Source: Pseudomonadota bacterium (GTDB lineage Bacteria; Myxococcota_A; UBA796; GCA-2862545). Taken from it: a stretch of 64,000 nt of DNA. Positions 8,995-16,423 of this stretch are shown here, piece by piece. The translations under genes were made by a program, and so were the position numbers. The stretch spans positions 41,566-105,565 of the forward strand of contig JAGSGY010000010.1 of the NCBI GenBank assembly GCA_023954855.1, written 5' to 3'. Every line of letters begins with the position of its first letter. Positions within the stretch are counted from its first letter, which is position 1. The notes under the pieces are model-generated. The model saw only the letters and a list, made by a program, of their open reading frames with translations. It searched no databases and was not told where the DNA came from.

Positions 8995-10112
8995 CCGAGG
9001 GCCTGCTCGACGAGGGAGACGCACAGGGCGTCGATGGCCGCGCGGTCGGGTCGCTCGGGAACGGCGAAGTCGGCGGTCTTCAGGCCGCGTAATTGCTTCA
9101 TCGCGGCGTCTGACCACTCGATCAGTGCGTCGTAGGACCAGGCTCCAGCTCGGATCGCGCGCAGCTCGTCGCCGTCGATGTCGCCCCTCCAGACGATGCA
9201 CTGGCCGGTCTGGGCGATCTCCACGCCCATGCGGAGCAGGCGAACCAAGTGGGCGCCGTGCTTGGTGTCGTACCCAAACTCGGCCTCGAGGGCGGCGCGA
9301 TCGGGGTTTCGGTTCCGCTTCCAGCCTTGGTACTTGCGCCACTCATCGCGCGCGCTCTGGTAGCGGCGCTCGCGCTTCATCACCTCGACCAGGTGGTCGT
9401 CGAGGCCCACCCACCGGGCACCGGCATCCCACAAGGCGTCATCCGAGGCGAGGCGAAGCTCGGTGAGGGTGATGGCGATGCGGTCGTGCACCTTCACGCG
9501 CTCTGCGGCGTCGAGCTCCGACAGATCGAGTTCCCAGCGGTCGAGCTGCTTCTGTACGGCGGCTGCGGCGGCTTCGTAGTGGCTCTTCGGAATCAGCGCG
9601 ACCTCGGGCAGTCCGAAGTCCGAGCGGGTGGGGGCGCTCTCTTTGCCGTGGTGGTGCCAGCGGTAGTGAAGGCGAATGCGTGACAGCTGCTGGTTCGCGT
9701 AGCCTGCGAAGGTGTGCACGCACTTTGCGGAAAGAAACAGCTCACGCTGGTCGCGAAGCTGCTCTCCGAGGGGCGTGGCGAGGCGAAGCTCCTCGTCCCG
9801 ACAGAACAACGACTCGAGCACATTGGGGTTCGCCGAAGTGGCGAGGGTCACGAACTTGCGTAGGTCGTAGACGCTTCCCTCAAGTCCGGTGCGGCCGGCG
9901 ATGGCCAGCTCGTCCGCGTTCAAGTCTTCGACGAAGACATCGAACTGCGAGGCGTCATCGGCCTGCTCGAAGCGGTGGGCCACCCCGTGAAAGTAGCGGG
10001 CGGGCGGAATCGCCATGCCCTTGAGGTCGATGTCCGAGGCATCGGTGTGAAGGCCATGAGCGCGGCTTCCGGCGATCGTCAGCAAGTGGGTGTGCGCGCG
10101 CAGATCGAACAA
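8988..10112 (-). CDS. COG3541/RlaP-type nucleotidyltransferase, second of a tandem pair
   Basis: 374 residues. The start is a TTG at 10112 with GAGGA five bases upstream. The signature is AGSRAHGLHTDASDIDLKG (14-32) with GS at 15-16 and D27/D29 as likely metal ligands. Later the family-typical GYDTKHGAHLVRLLRMG segment is present. This is the fuller member of the pair and matches the length of YcgL/RlaP proteins. Products of this family are predicted to add nucleotides to RNA or another acceptor; the biochemical role is poorly known. It is transcribed away from the acyl-CoA cluster, and the 163-bp divergent gap also holds the cluster's operator. Confidence 0.8.
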   Translation of the reverse strand: MFDLRAHTHLLTIAGSRAHGLHTDASDIDLKGMAIPPARYFHGVAHRFEQADDASQFDVFVEDLNADELAIAGRTGLEGSVYDLRKFVTLATSANPNVLESLFCRDEELRLATPLGEQLRDQRELFLSAKCVHTFAGYANQQLSRIRLHYRWHHHGKESAPTRSDFGLPEVALIPKSHYEAAAAAVQKQLDRWELDLSELDAAERVKVHDRIAITLTELRLASDDALWDAGARWVGLDDHLVEVMKRERRYQSARDEWRKYQGWKRNRNPDRAALEAEFGYDTKHGAHLVRLLRMGVEIAQTGQCIVWRGDIDGDELRAIRAGAWSYDALIEWSDAAMKQLRGLKTADFAVPERPDRAAIDALCVSLVEQALGC

Positions 10113-10226
10113 GGAGGTCCTCGCGGTGAAGCTGAAGCCTAGCCGGTCCGGAGCCGCTGACTCAAGGTGTGGCCGACGTTGGTTGCACGTCGGTCTTCAA
10201 GTTTGACCCACGCGTCACGCATCGAC

Positions 10227-10255
10227 TTGGCACCCAAAGTAGAACATGTTCTACT
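10227..10255 (+). promoter_or_regulatory. Predicted sigma-70 promoter of the acyl-CoA cluster
   Basis: TTGGCA at 10227-10232 (5 of 6 to the -35 consensus) and TCTACT at 10250-10255 (4 of 6 to the -10 consensus) are separated by 17 bp. The -10 box lies in the right arm of the 20-bp palindrome, so a bound repressor would block it. The promoter ahead of the SCP-2 gene has the same arrangement, which strengthens both calls. Confidence 0.55.
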
Positions 10256-10256
10256 T
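10237..10256. promoter_or_regulatory. KstR-like operator A (perfect 20-bp palindrome)
   Basis: A perfect inverted repeat centred between 10246 and 10247, core TAGAACATGTTCTA (10240-10253). It fits exactly the pattern T-N2-AAC-N2-GTT-N2-A that I recall for the TetR-family repressor KstR, the regulator of sterol catabolism in actinobacteria. It overlaps the predicted -10 box and lies 20 bases upstream of the crotonase start. Two more matches occur at 12882-12895 and 12913-12926. No regulator gene is present in the window. Confidence 0.75.
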
Positions 10257-10275
10257 CGCCACCCGGAGGTCCGAA

Positions 10276-11070
10276 GTGAGTGAGCCACACCTACTTGTCG
10301 AGCGTGAAGGTCACGTCGTCACGGTCACGTTCAACCGCCCAGAGGCGCGCAATGCGTGGAGCCTCGAGAGCATGGCCCGCATGTGGGATGCCTGGCAGAT
10401 GATCGACGAGGACCCCGAGGTTCGCGTCGCCATTCTCACCGGCGCCGGTGGCACCTTCTCGTCCGGCGCGGACCTGAAGCTGATGCACAGCGACCAGTCC
10501 GACAACCCGTGGCACGCGCGCTTTCGCGAGGATCCAGAGCTGCACTGGAAGGCGATGCTCCGGCACTACCAGCTGAAGAAGCCGCTCATCGCCGCGGTCG
10601 AGGGCTTCGCGCTCGGCGGTGGTACCGAGATCCTCCAGTGCACGGACATCCGCGTAGCTGGGCGCAGTGCGGTGTTTGGTCTGACCGAGGCGAAGTACGG
10701 GCTGTTCCCTCTCGGCGGCTCGACGGTGCGTCTGCGGCGGCAGATTCCGCACACGATGGCGATGGACATGCTGCTCACCGCGCGGCGGGTCTCGGCCGAG
10801 GAGGCCCTGTCCTTCGGGCTGATCGGCAGGGTCGTCGACGACGGCGAGGCCTTGTCCACGGCGAAAGAGATCGCTGCGATGATTGCGGCCAACGGCCCCA
10901 TCGCCGTGCAGGCGATCAAGGCGAGCACGATGGCCTCCGACATGCTCTCCGAGGCCGAAGGACTCGCGCAGGAGCTGGTGATCGGCCAGCCCGTCTTCAA
11001 GAGCGAGGACGCACGCGAGGGCCCCAAGGCCTTTGCCGAGCGCCGCACCCCCAACTTCAAGGCCCGCTAG
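10276..11070 (+). CDS. Enoyl-CoA hydratase/isomerase (EchA19-like)
   Basis: 264 residues from a GTG at 10276 with GGAGG at 10265-10269; an upstream in-frame ATG at 10246 lies inside the operator and is unlikely. It is a crotonase fold. The oxyanion-hole segment SSGADLK is at ~62-68, and GGGTEILQC contains E118. The second catalytic Glu position is E138 (FGLTEAKYG). The C-terminal VFKSEDAREGPKAF and the general sequence resemble EchA19, the mycobacterial hydratase acting on sterol side-chain enoyl-CoAs. It would hydrate a 2-enoyl-CoA. It is the first gene of the cluster and lies 9 bases before the acyl-CoA ligase gene. Confidence 0.85.
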   Translation: MSEPHLLVEREGHVVTVTFNRPEARNAWSLESMARMWDAWQMIDEDPEVRVAILTGAGGTFSSGADLKLMHSDQSDNPWHARFREDPELHWKAMLRHYQLKKPLIAAVEGFALGGGTEILQCTDIRVAGRSAVFGLTEAKYGLFPLGGSTVRLRRQIPHTMAMDMLLTARRVSAEEALSFGLIGRVVDDGEALSTAKEIAAMIAANGPIAVQAIKASTMASDMLSEAEGLAQELVIGQPVFKSEDAREGPKAFAERRTPNFKAR

Positions 11071-11079
11071 GGAGTCGAC

Positions 11080-12600
11080 ATGGACATGAGCAACCTACCG
11101 ACGTTCACCTTGTGGACGCGCACCGACCGCGACAGCGTGGCGGTCATTGCCCCCGATGGCACCGAGTCCACGGTCGGACAGCTGCAGGATGCGGCGAACC
11201 AGATCGCTCGCAACCTCCAGGCACTGGGCCTGCAGAGGGGCGACACGGTCGGCTACTGCATGCGCAACTGCACCGAGATCATCGAGGTGATGCTCGCCAC
11301 GCAGCAAATCGGCATCTACGTGGTGCCCTGCAACTGGCACCTCACCAAGCACGAGACGACCTACATTCTCGAAGACTCCAACGCGAAGGTGGTCATCGCC
11401 CATCCCGAGTTGGTCGAGCTCTGCAACGGCACGAGCGCGCGGGTGTTTGCCGTGGGCGGCGCCGACGGTGTCGAGGACTACGCCTCCCTGAAGTCCGGCC
11501 CGACCGAGCCTCCCGAGAACCGCGCAGCCGGCGCGACCATGACCTACACCTCTGGAACGACGGGTAAGCCCAAGGGTGTTCGCCGTCCGCTTCCCGACTC
11601 GCCGCCAGAGCCCGTGGCGTCCGGCTACGCGATGTTCATGATGGTCTACACGATGAAGGCCGGAGAGGGGGTGCACCTCGTCGGCTCGCCGATGTACCAC
11701 ACGGCTGTCGTCTATTTTGCCGTGTCCACGCTGCATCTCGGCCATCAGGTCGTGATCATGGACAAGTGGACGCCGAAGGGCATGCTCGAGCGCATTCAGC
11801 AGTACCGTGTGACCAACTCACACATGGTGCCGACCCAGTTCTCGCGCTTGCTCGACTTCGAAGATCGGCTCGAATACGACGTCAGCAGCATTCAGCAGAT
11901 GGTGCATGGCGCCGCACCGTGCCCCCACCCGGTCAAGAGAGCGATGCTCGAGTGGTGGGGGGATGCGGTCTACGAGTACTACGCGGCCTCAGAGGGCGGC
12001 GGAACCATTGTCTCGCCGCAGGAGTGGACCGAGCGTCCCGGCACTGTCGGCAAGGCCTGGCCTACCGCCGAGATTGCGATCTTCGACGACGACGGCCACC
12101 GCGTGCCGGCGGGTGAGGTCGGCACCGTCTACATCAAGATGGCTCAAGGCTTCGAGTACCACCGCGACAAGGACAAGACCGAGAAGGCGTGGCGCACCGA
12201 CGGCTACTTCACCGTGGGCGATGCCGGCTACATGGACGCTGACGGCTACCTGTTCCTCTGCGATCGCAAGGCCGACATGATCATCAGCGGCGGGGTCAAC
12301 ATCTACCCGGCCGAGATCGAGAGCGTGCTCACTGAGCATCCGCGCGTGCTGGATGTCGCCGTGTTTGGCATTCCAGACGAGGACTGGGGCGAGCAGGTCA
12401 AGGCGGTGATCGAGCCCAAGGGCGGCATCACCGAAGGCCTCGAAGATGAGCTGTTGAGCTGGGCCCGCGAGCGCATTGCCAAGTACAAGTGCCCGCGTTC
12501 GATCGACTTTGTCGAGGTCATGCCGCGCGAAGAGAACGGCAAGCTCAAGAAGCGTTTGCTGCGCGATCCGTACTGGGCGGCGGTGGGTCGGCAGATCTAG
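11080..12600 (+). CDS. Acyl-CoA ligase (AMP-forming, FadD type)
   Basis: 506 residues; ATG at 11080 with GGAG at 11071-11074. ANL-superfamily adenylating enzyme. The P-loop TYTSGTTGKPKG is at 155-166, the A5-like region YYAASEGGG and the hinge/A8 region VGDAGYMDADGYLFLCDRKAD are present, and a C-terminal lysine lies in the GKLKKR segment. It activates a carboxylic acid to its CoA thioester via the acyl-AMP. It is distinct from the second ligase further down the cluster, so the two probably act on different chain lengths or intermediates. Its substrate is inferred to be sterol-like from context only. Confidence 0.85.
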   Translation: MDMSNLPTFTLWTRTDRDSVAVIAPDGTESTVGQLQDAANQIARNLQALGLQRGDTVGYCMRNCTEIIEVMLATQQIGIYVVPCNWHLTKHETTYILEDSNAKVVIAHPELVELCNGTSARVFAVGGADGVEDYASLKSGPTEPPENRAAGATMTYTSGTTGKPKGVRRPLPDSPPEPVASGYAMFMMVYTMKAGEGVHLVGSPMYHTAVVYFAVSTLHLGHQVVIMDKWTPKGMLERIQQYRVTNSHMVPTQFSRLLDFEDRLEYDVSSIQQMVHGAAPCPHPVKRAMLEWWGDAVYEYYAASEGGGTIVSPQEWTERPGTVGKAWPTAEIAIFDDDGHRVPAGEVGTVYIKMAQGFEYHRDKDKTEKAWRTDGYFTVGDAGYMDADGYLFLCDRKADMIISGGVNIYPAEIESVLTEHPRVLDVAVFGIPDEDWGEQVKAVIEPKGGITEGLEDELLSWARERIAKYKCPRSIDFVEVMPREENGKLKKRLLRDPYWAAVGRQI

Positions 12601-12881
12601 TGGCTGCAGTCGCGTCTGATGAGATGCGTGCATGGGCCCTTCGAGCCGTCGGCGCTTCCGAACGAGGCGAGCCCGACTCAGCGATCCTCTCTACAGCGCG
12701 GGGACCCTACGAGCAGGTTTCGCAGAAGGGCATCTAGGGCCGGTAGACGGCGCCCTTGGCTCTGGATGTGTCCGCGCCGAGTTCCCTGCTTGGGGCGCGG
12801 ATTGTGGAGCGGCGAAACCGCCTCGATCCGGCTGTTTGAACAGGCCCAGGAGGGCTTTTCAAAATCCCTTGCATCCCCGAA

Positions 12882-12895
12882 TAGAACATGTTCTA
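12882..12895. promoter_or_regulatory. KstR-like operator B
   Basis: Perfect 14-bp palindrome TAGAACATGTTCTA, identical to the core of operator A. It overlaps the spacer and the predicted -10 box (TCTAGT, 12892-12897) upstream of the SCP-2 gene. Its centre lies 31 bp from that of operator C, about three helical turns, so dimers could bind on the same face of the DNA. Confidence 0.7.
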
Positions 12896-12911
12896 GTTCC
12901 TCTCACTTCAA

Positions 12912-12927
12912 GTGAAACATGTTCTAC
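12912..12927. promoter_or_regulatory. KstR-like operator C
   Basis: GTGAAACATGTTCTAC differs from the operator A core at two positions in the left arm but still fits T-N2-AAC-N2-GTT-N2-A at 12913-12926. It lies 34 bases upstream of the SCP-2 start, downstream of the predicted -10 box, where a repressor would block elongation or open-complex formation. Confidence 0.6.
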
Positions 12928-12961
12928 CTGGGCCCGATGTGGCCGCTGGCAGGGGGCTTTC

Positions 12962-13303
12962 GTGGCAACACGCATCAACACCGTTCAGGAATACTTCGAC
13001 ACTTTGGGCGACCGCTTCGTCGCGAGCGCGGCCGAGGGCGTCAGTGCCGTCTTCCAGTTCGACATCTCGGGTGACGGCGGCGGCATCTGGCACATCGTGG
13101 TCGAGGACGGCGGCATGGCGGTCCACTCCGGCGCGCATGCCAGCCCTTCCTCCACGGTCACCGCGAAGGCCGCTGACTACGTGAAGATCGCCAATGGCGA
13201 CATGAATGGTCTGCGCGCGGTCATGACCCGCAAGATGAAGATTGCGGGCAACTTGGTCATGGCTCGCAAGATGCAGAACATGTTCCCGACGGGGAACATC
13301 TAG
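12962..13303 (+). CDS. SCP-2 (sterol carrier protein 2) domain protein
   Basis: 113 residues from a GTG at 12962 with AGGGGG at 12951-12956, spacing 5. It is a single SCP-2 fold: an N-terminal helix, a strand region (SAVFQFDI, GGIWHIVVEDGG) and the typical C-terminal segment MKIAGNLVMARKMQNMF. Stand-alone SCP-2 domains bind acyl-CoAs, sterols or other lipids in the cytosol. Its place at the head of the second transcription unit, directly behind two operators, suggests a carrier for the CoA-activated substrate. The DUF35 gene starts 2 bases after its stop. Confidence 0.85.
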   Translation: MATRINTVQEYFDTLGDRFVASAAEGVSAVFQFDISGDGGGIWHIVVEDGGMAVHSGAHASPSSTVTAKAADYVKIANGDMNGLRAVMTRKMKIAGNLVMARKMQNMFPTGNI

Positions 13304-13305
13304 AG

Positions 13306-14256
13306 ATGGGCGCGGACGTCGAACTCGTCTCGCCGTTCGTCCTCGAATACGCCTACAAACGCAGTACAGGACCCGTGATTGGACGGTTTCTGACTTCGCT
13401 GCGCGATGGGCGTATCGAGGGTGTGCGCACGGCCGCTGGTCGGGTGCTCTGCCCTCCGGTCGAGTACGACCCCGACACTGGGGAGGACGTCCAAGACTTT
13501 GTCGAGGTGGGGCCGTGTGCCACGGTGCTCACCTGGACCTGGATCGATGCGCCGCTTCGCGACCATCCGGTGCAGGTGCCGTTTGCTTTCGCGCTGGTCC
13601 AGCTCGAAGGCGCCGACACATCGATGCTGCATGCGGTGTGCGCCCCGCGCGAGGACATGGCGACGGGCATGCGGGTACGGGCGGTGTTTCGCGATGAGCG
13701 CGTTGGAAGCATCACCGACATCGCCCACTTCGAGATCGACACGGGTGTGTCGAAAGACCTCGTTCCGAACGAGGCGACCGAGCCGATCACCCGCTTCAAG
13801 GCGCCGACGCGTCTCGAGTACGTCGTGGCGGCGGGCGCAACCACCGCCGAGTTCCTTCGCGGTGTGCTTCGTCGCGAGTTGATTGGCCGTCGCTGTCCCA
13901 GCTGCGAGAAGATCTACCTACCGCCGCGTGGGTCGTGCCCGACCTGTGGTGTTCGCACTACAGAGCTCGTGCCGATGGCGCAGAAGGGGACGGTCACGAC
14001 CTTCTCGGTCATTCGCATTCCCTTCGAGGGCCAGGTGCTCGAGCCGCCTTACGCCGCGGCACACGTGCTCTTGGATGGCGGCGACACTCCGCTGCTGCAC
14101 ATCGTCGGAGACGTCGATGTCGACCTCGTCCGCATGGGCATGCGTGTCGAGGCGGTCTGGGCAGAACAGCTCGAGCCGACCCTCGCTTCTGTGCGCTACT
14201 TCCGGCCCATCGACGAGCCCGATGTGCCTTACGCCGAGATCCGGGGGCATGTCTAA
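13306..14256 (+). CDS. Tandem DUF35 (OB-fold/Zn-ribbon) protein, Rv3521-like
   Basis: 316 residues; ATG at 13306. Two DUF35-like halves are visible. The N-terminal half (1 to ~145) has lost its zinc ribbon. The C-terminal half carries C197-x2-C200 and C211-x2-C214 followed by an OB-fold. DUF35 proteins pair with thiolase-fold partners; in sterol catabolism the DUF35 part of ChsH2 supports the aldolase Ltp2. The order DUF35, thiolase-fold, thiolase-fold matches Rv3521-ltp4-ltp3 of M. tuberculosis as I recall it. The stop overlaps the next start (TAATG). Confidence 0.8.
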   Translation: MGADVELVSPFVLEYAYKRSTGPVIGRFLTSLRDGRIEGVRTAAGRVLCPPVEYDPDTGEDVQDFVEVGPCATVLTWTWIDAPLRDHPVQVPFAFALVQLEGADTSMLHAVCAPREDMATGMRVRAVFRDERVGSITDIAHFEIDTGVSKDLVPNEATEPITRFKAPTRLEYVVAAGATTAEFLRGVLRRELIGRRCPSCEKIYLPPRGSCPTCGVRTTELVPMAQKGTVTTFSVIRIPFEGQVLEPPYAAAHVLLDGGDTPLLHIVGDVDVDLVRMGMRVEAVWAEQLEPTLASVRYFRPIDEPDVPYAEIRGHV

Positions 14257-15290
14257 TGGCACTCCGAGACGTCCACGTGGCGGGCTTTGCCCAGCTACCC
14301 AACCGCATGAACCTCGACGACTACGACGAGGCCGAGATGGTGCAAGAGATCACCGCCAAGGCCCTTGCCGATGCCGGCCTCGAGCGCTCTGATGTCGGCT
14401 TCACCTGCTCTGGGTCCAATGACTACGTCATGGGCCGGCCGTTCTCGTTCGCGATGGCTATCGATGGACTGGGGGCCTGGCCTCCGATTCGCGAGTCGCA
14501 CGTCGAGATGGATGGCGCCTGGGCGCTGTACGAGGCCTATGTCCGGCTTCAGCACGGCGATGTCGACGTGGCTCTGGTCTACGGCTTCGGAAAGTCCTCG
14601 CTCGGCAGCGTCGATGCGGTGCATACCCTCGAGCTCGACCCGTATTCGCTGGCGCCGCTCGGTGTCGATCCGCACGCCATGGCGGCCATGCAGGCTCGGC
14701 TCCTCATCGAGTCCGGTGAGACCACCGAGGCCAAGCTGGCGCACATCTCGTGCCGCTCGCGACGCGATGGCAACAAGAATCCGAATGCCCCGCACGCCGA
14801 TGAGGCCGATGCCGACGCCCTTCTCGCAGATCCGTATGTGAGGGAGCCGCTACGGGCCCACGACCTGCCGGTTCGCACCGACGGTGCATCGTGCGTCGTG
14901 CTTCGTGTCGGCGGTGGCGGCCCACGCATTCGCGGCATTGCCCACATCATCGACGCGCACCAGCCGGGCTTTCGCGACCTGACGACCTCTGCATCGGCGA
15001 CCAAGGCTCTTGCGGCTGCGGGTGGCGCCGGGGGTGTGACCGTCGCTGAGCTGCATGCGCCGTACACCTCGCAGGAGGTGATTCTCATCAAGGCGCTCGG
15101 TCTCGGCGAAGACGTCACCATCAACCCGTCGGGTGGGGCGCACGCGGCCTGCACGCCGATGGTGGCTGGATTGACTCGGATTGGGGAGGCGGCTCTCGCC
15201 GTGCGAAACGGGGCCCCTGCGGCGCTCGGGCACGCGACGTCGGGTCCACTGCTACAGCACAACATGATCTGCGTGTTGGAGGCCGAATGA
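14256..15290 (+). CDS. Thiolase-fold lipid-transfer protein (Ltp4-like), no nucleophilic Cys
   Basis: 344 residues; ATG at 14256 overlapping the previous TAA. It is a thiolase fold throughout. At the position of the thiolase nucleophile it reads HVEMDGAWAL (about 80-89), with no Cys in the expected motif. Towards the end it has the second-half motifs ELHAPYTSQE and NPSGGAHAACTPM. Loss of the Cys argues against classical thiolysis and for a retro-aldolase or partner role, as known for Ltp2-type proteins. It overlaps the next thiolase-fold gene by ATGA, so the two are probably made as a complex with the DUF35 protein. Confidence 0.8.
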   Translation: MALRDVHVAGFAQLPNRMNLDDYDEAEMVQEITAKALADAGLERSDVGFTCSGSNDYVMGRPFSFAMAIDGLGAWPPIRESHVEMDGAWALYEAYVRLQHGDVDVALVYGFGKSSLGSVDAVHTLELDPYSLAPLGVDPHAMAAMQARLLIESGETTEAKLAHISCRSRRDGNKNPNAPHADEADADALLADPYVREPLRAHDLPVRTDGASCVVLRVGGGGPRIRGIAHIIDAHQPGFRDLTTSASATKALAAAGGAGGVTVAELHAPYTSQEVILIKALGLGEDVTINPSGGAHAACTPMVAGLTRIGEAALAVRNGAPAALGHATSGPLLQHNMICVLEAE

Positions 15291-16423
15291 ACGAGCGCTG
15301 TGCCGTCATTGGCATTGGACAGACCCAGTACGCGGCAAAGCGGGGCGACGTGTCCATGCCTGGCCTCGTGCGCGAAGCCGCCAAGCGGGCCCTCGAAGAC
15401 GCCGGTCTGACCTGGGCCGACATCGATGCGGTCGTGCTCGGCAAGGCGCCCGACATGTTCGAGGGTGTCGTTCAGCCAGAGCTGTTCATGGCCGGAGCCC
15501 TCGGGGCCGTCGGAAAGTCGATGATCCGGGTGCACACGGCGGGTTCGGTCGGCGGGTCGACCGCGGTTGTGGCCTCTCACCTCGTCAGCTCGGGCGTACA
15601 CAAGCGCGTGCTCACGGTGGCCTACGAGAAGCAGTCCGAGTCGAACGCAATGTGGGCGCTCTCGCAGCGCTTTCCGTTCAATCCGCCGGTCATGGCGGGT
15701 GCGGGCGGCTACTTTGCACCGATCATTCGGGCCTACATGGCGCGCACCGATGCGCCTGATCACATCGGCTTGAAGGTTGCGGTGAAGGACCGGCAGAACG
15801 CGGCTCTCAACCCGCTCGCCCACCTTCAGATGCCCGACATCACCGAAGAGATGGTCCGCGCCTCACCCATGCTCTGGGACCCGGTCCGCTACCTCGAGAC
15901 TTGTCCGAGCAGCGACGGTGCGTGCGCGATGATCTTCTCGTCGGACGGCAGCGAGGTCGACAACCCGGCCTGGGTGCTCTCGACCGCGATGCGCTCCGAG
16001 CCCATGCTCTTCCCCGGGCGCGACGAAGTGAATCCGCGTGCCGGTGCGGACTGTGCGACCTCGGCGTACAAGGATGCGGGCATCACGCCCGATCAGCTCG
16101 ACTGCGCCGAGATCTACGTGCCCTTCTCTTGGTACGAGCCGATGTGGCTCGAGAACCTGCACCTGTTCGAGTCGGGCTGGAAGGCGATCGATGCCGGCCA
16201 CACCCACCTCGGTGGCAAGCTGCCGATCAACATGTCTGGTGGCGTGCTCTCGTCGAACCCGATTGGCGCGAGCGGCATGATTCGCTTCGCCGAGGCGGCG
16301 AGACAGGTGCGCGGCACCGCCGACAAGCACCAGGTCGATGGCGCGAAGCTTGCGATGGGACACGCGTATGGCGGTGGGTCCCAGTTCTTCTCGATGTGGA
16401 TCGTTGGACAGGAGCGTCCCTGA
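15287..16423 (+). CDS. Thiolase-fold lipid-transfer protein (Ltp3-like), no nucleophilic Cys
   Basis: 378 residues; ATG at 15287 in an ATGA overlap. Thiolase fold of the SCP-x/Ltp branch: N-terminal AVIGIGQTQYAAKRG, the nucleophile region reads VHTAGSVGGS (Ala where Cys is expected), and near the C-terminus NMSGGVLSSNPIGASGM and MGHAYGGGSQ are present. It probably forms a heteromer with the previous protein and acts on a sterol-type acyl-CoA. Whether it cleaves by aldol or thiolytic chemistry cannot be decided from sequence. The stop overlaps the next ATG (TGATG). Confidence 0.8.
   Translation: MNERCAVIGIGQTQYAAKRGDVSMPGLVREAAKRALEDAGLTWADIDAVVLGKAPDMFEGVVQPELFMAGALGAVGKSMIRVHTAGSVGGSTAVVASHLVSSGVHKRVLTVAYEKQSESNAMWALSQRFPFNPPVMAGAGGYFAPIIRAYMARTDAPDHIGLKVAVKDRQNAALNPLAHLQMPDITEEMVRASPMLWDPVRYLETCPSSDGACAMIFSSDGSEVDNPAWVLSTAMRSEPMLFPGRDEVNPRAGADCATSAYKDAGITPDQLDCAEIYVPFSWYEPMWLENLHLFESGWKAIDAGHTHLGGKLPINMSGGVLSSNPIGASGMIRFAEAARQVRGTADKHQVDGAKLAMGHAYGGGSQFFSMWIVGQERP

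Larger units (their letters stand above)
12601..12961. other. 361-bp gap holding a second operator-promoter region
   Basis: No convincing gene is seen between the acyl-CoA ligase and the SCP-2 gene. The first ~250 bases show no clear motif. The last 90 hold two KstR-like operators, a predicted promoter (TTGCAT at 12869-12874, 17 bp, TCTAGT at 12892-12897), and an extra inverted repeat TCACTT-C-AAGTGA at 12903-12915. The downstream genes can therefore be transcribed independently of the first two. Confidence 0.6.

Noticed and set aside
10237..10256. The palindrome as a LexA/SOS box
   Set aside because: Gram-positive LexA boxes have four bases between GAAC and GTTC, whereas here there are two, and the neighbours are lipid-catabolic rather than SOS genes.
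10246..10275. ATG at 10246 as start of the crotonase gene
   Set aside because: It lies inside the operator and -10 region and lacks a ribosome-binding site; the GTG at 10276 has GGAGG at the right distance.
12632..12961. N-terminal extension of the SCP-2 protein across the operator region
   Set aside because: The frame is open, but its translation is random in character and crosses a promoter and two operators; the GTG at 12962 has a good ribosome-binding site.
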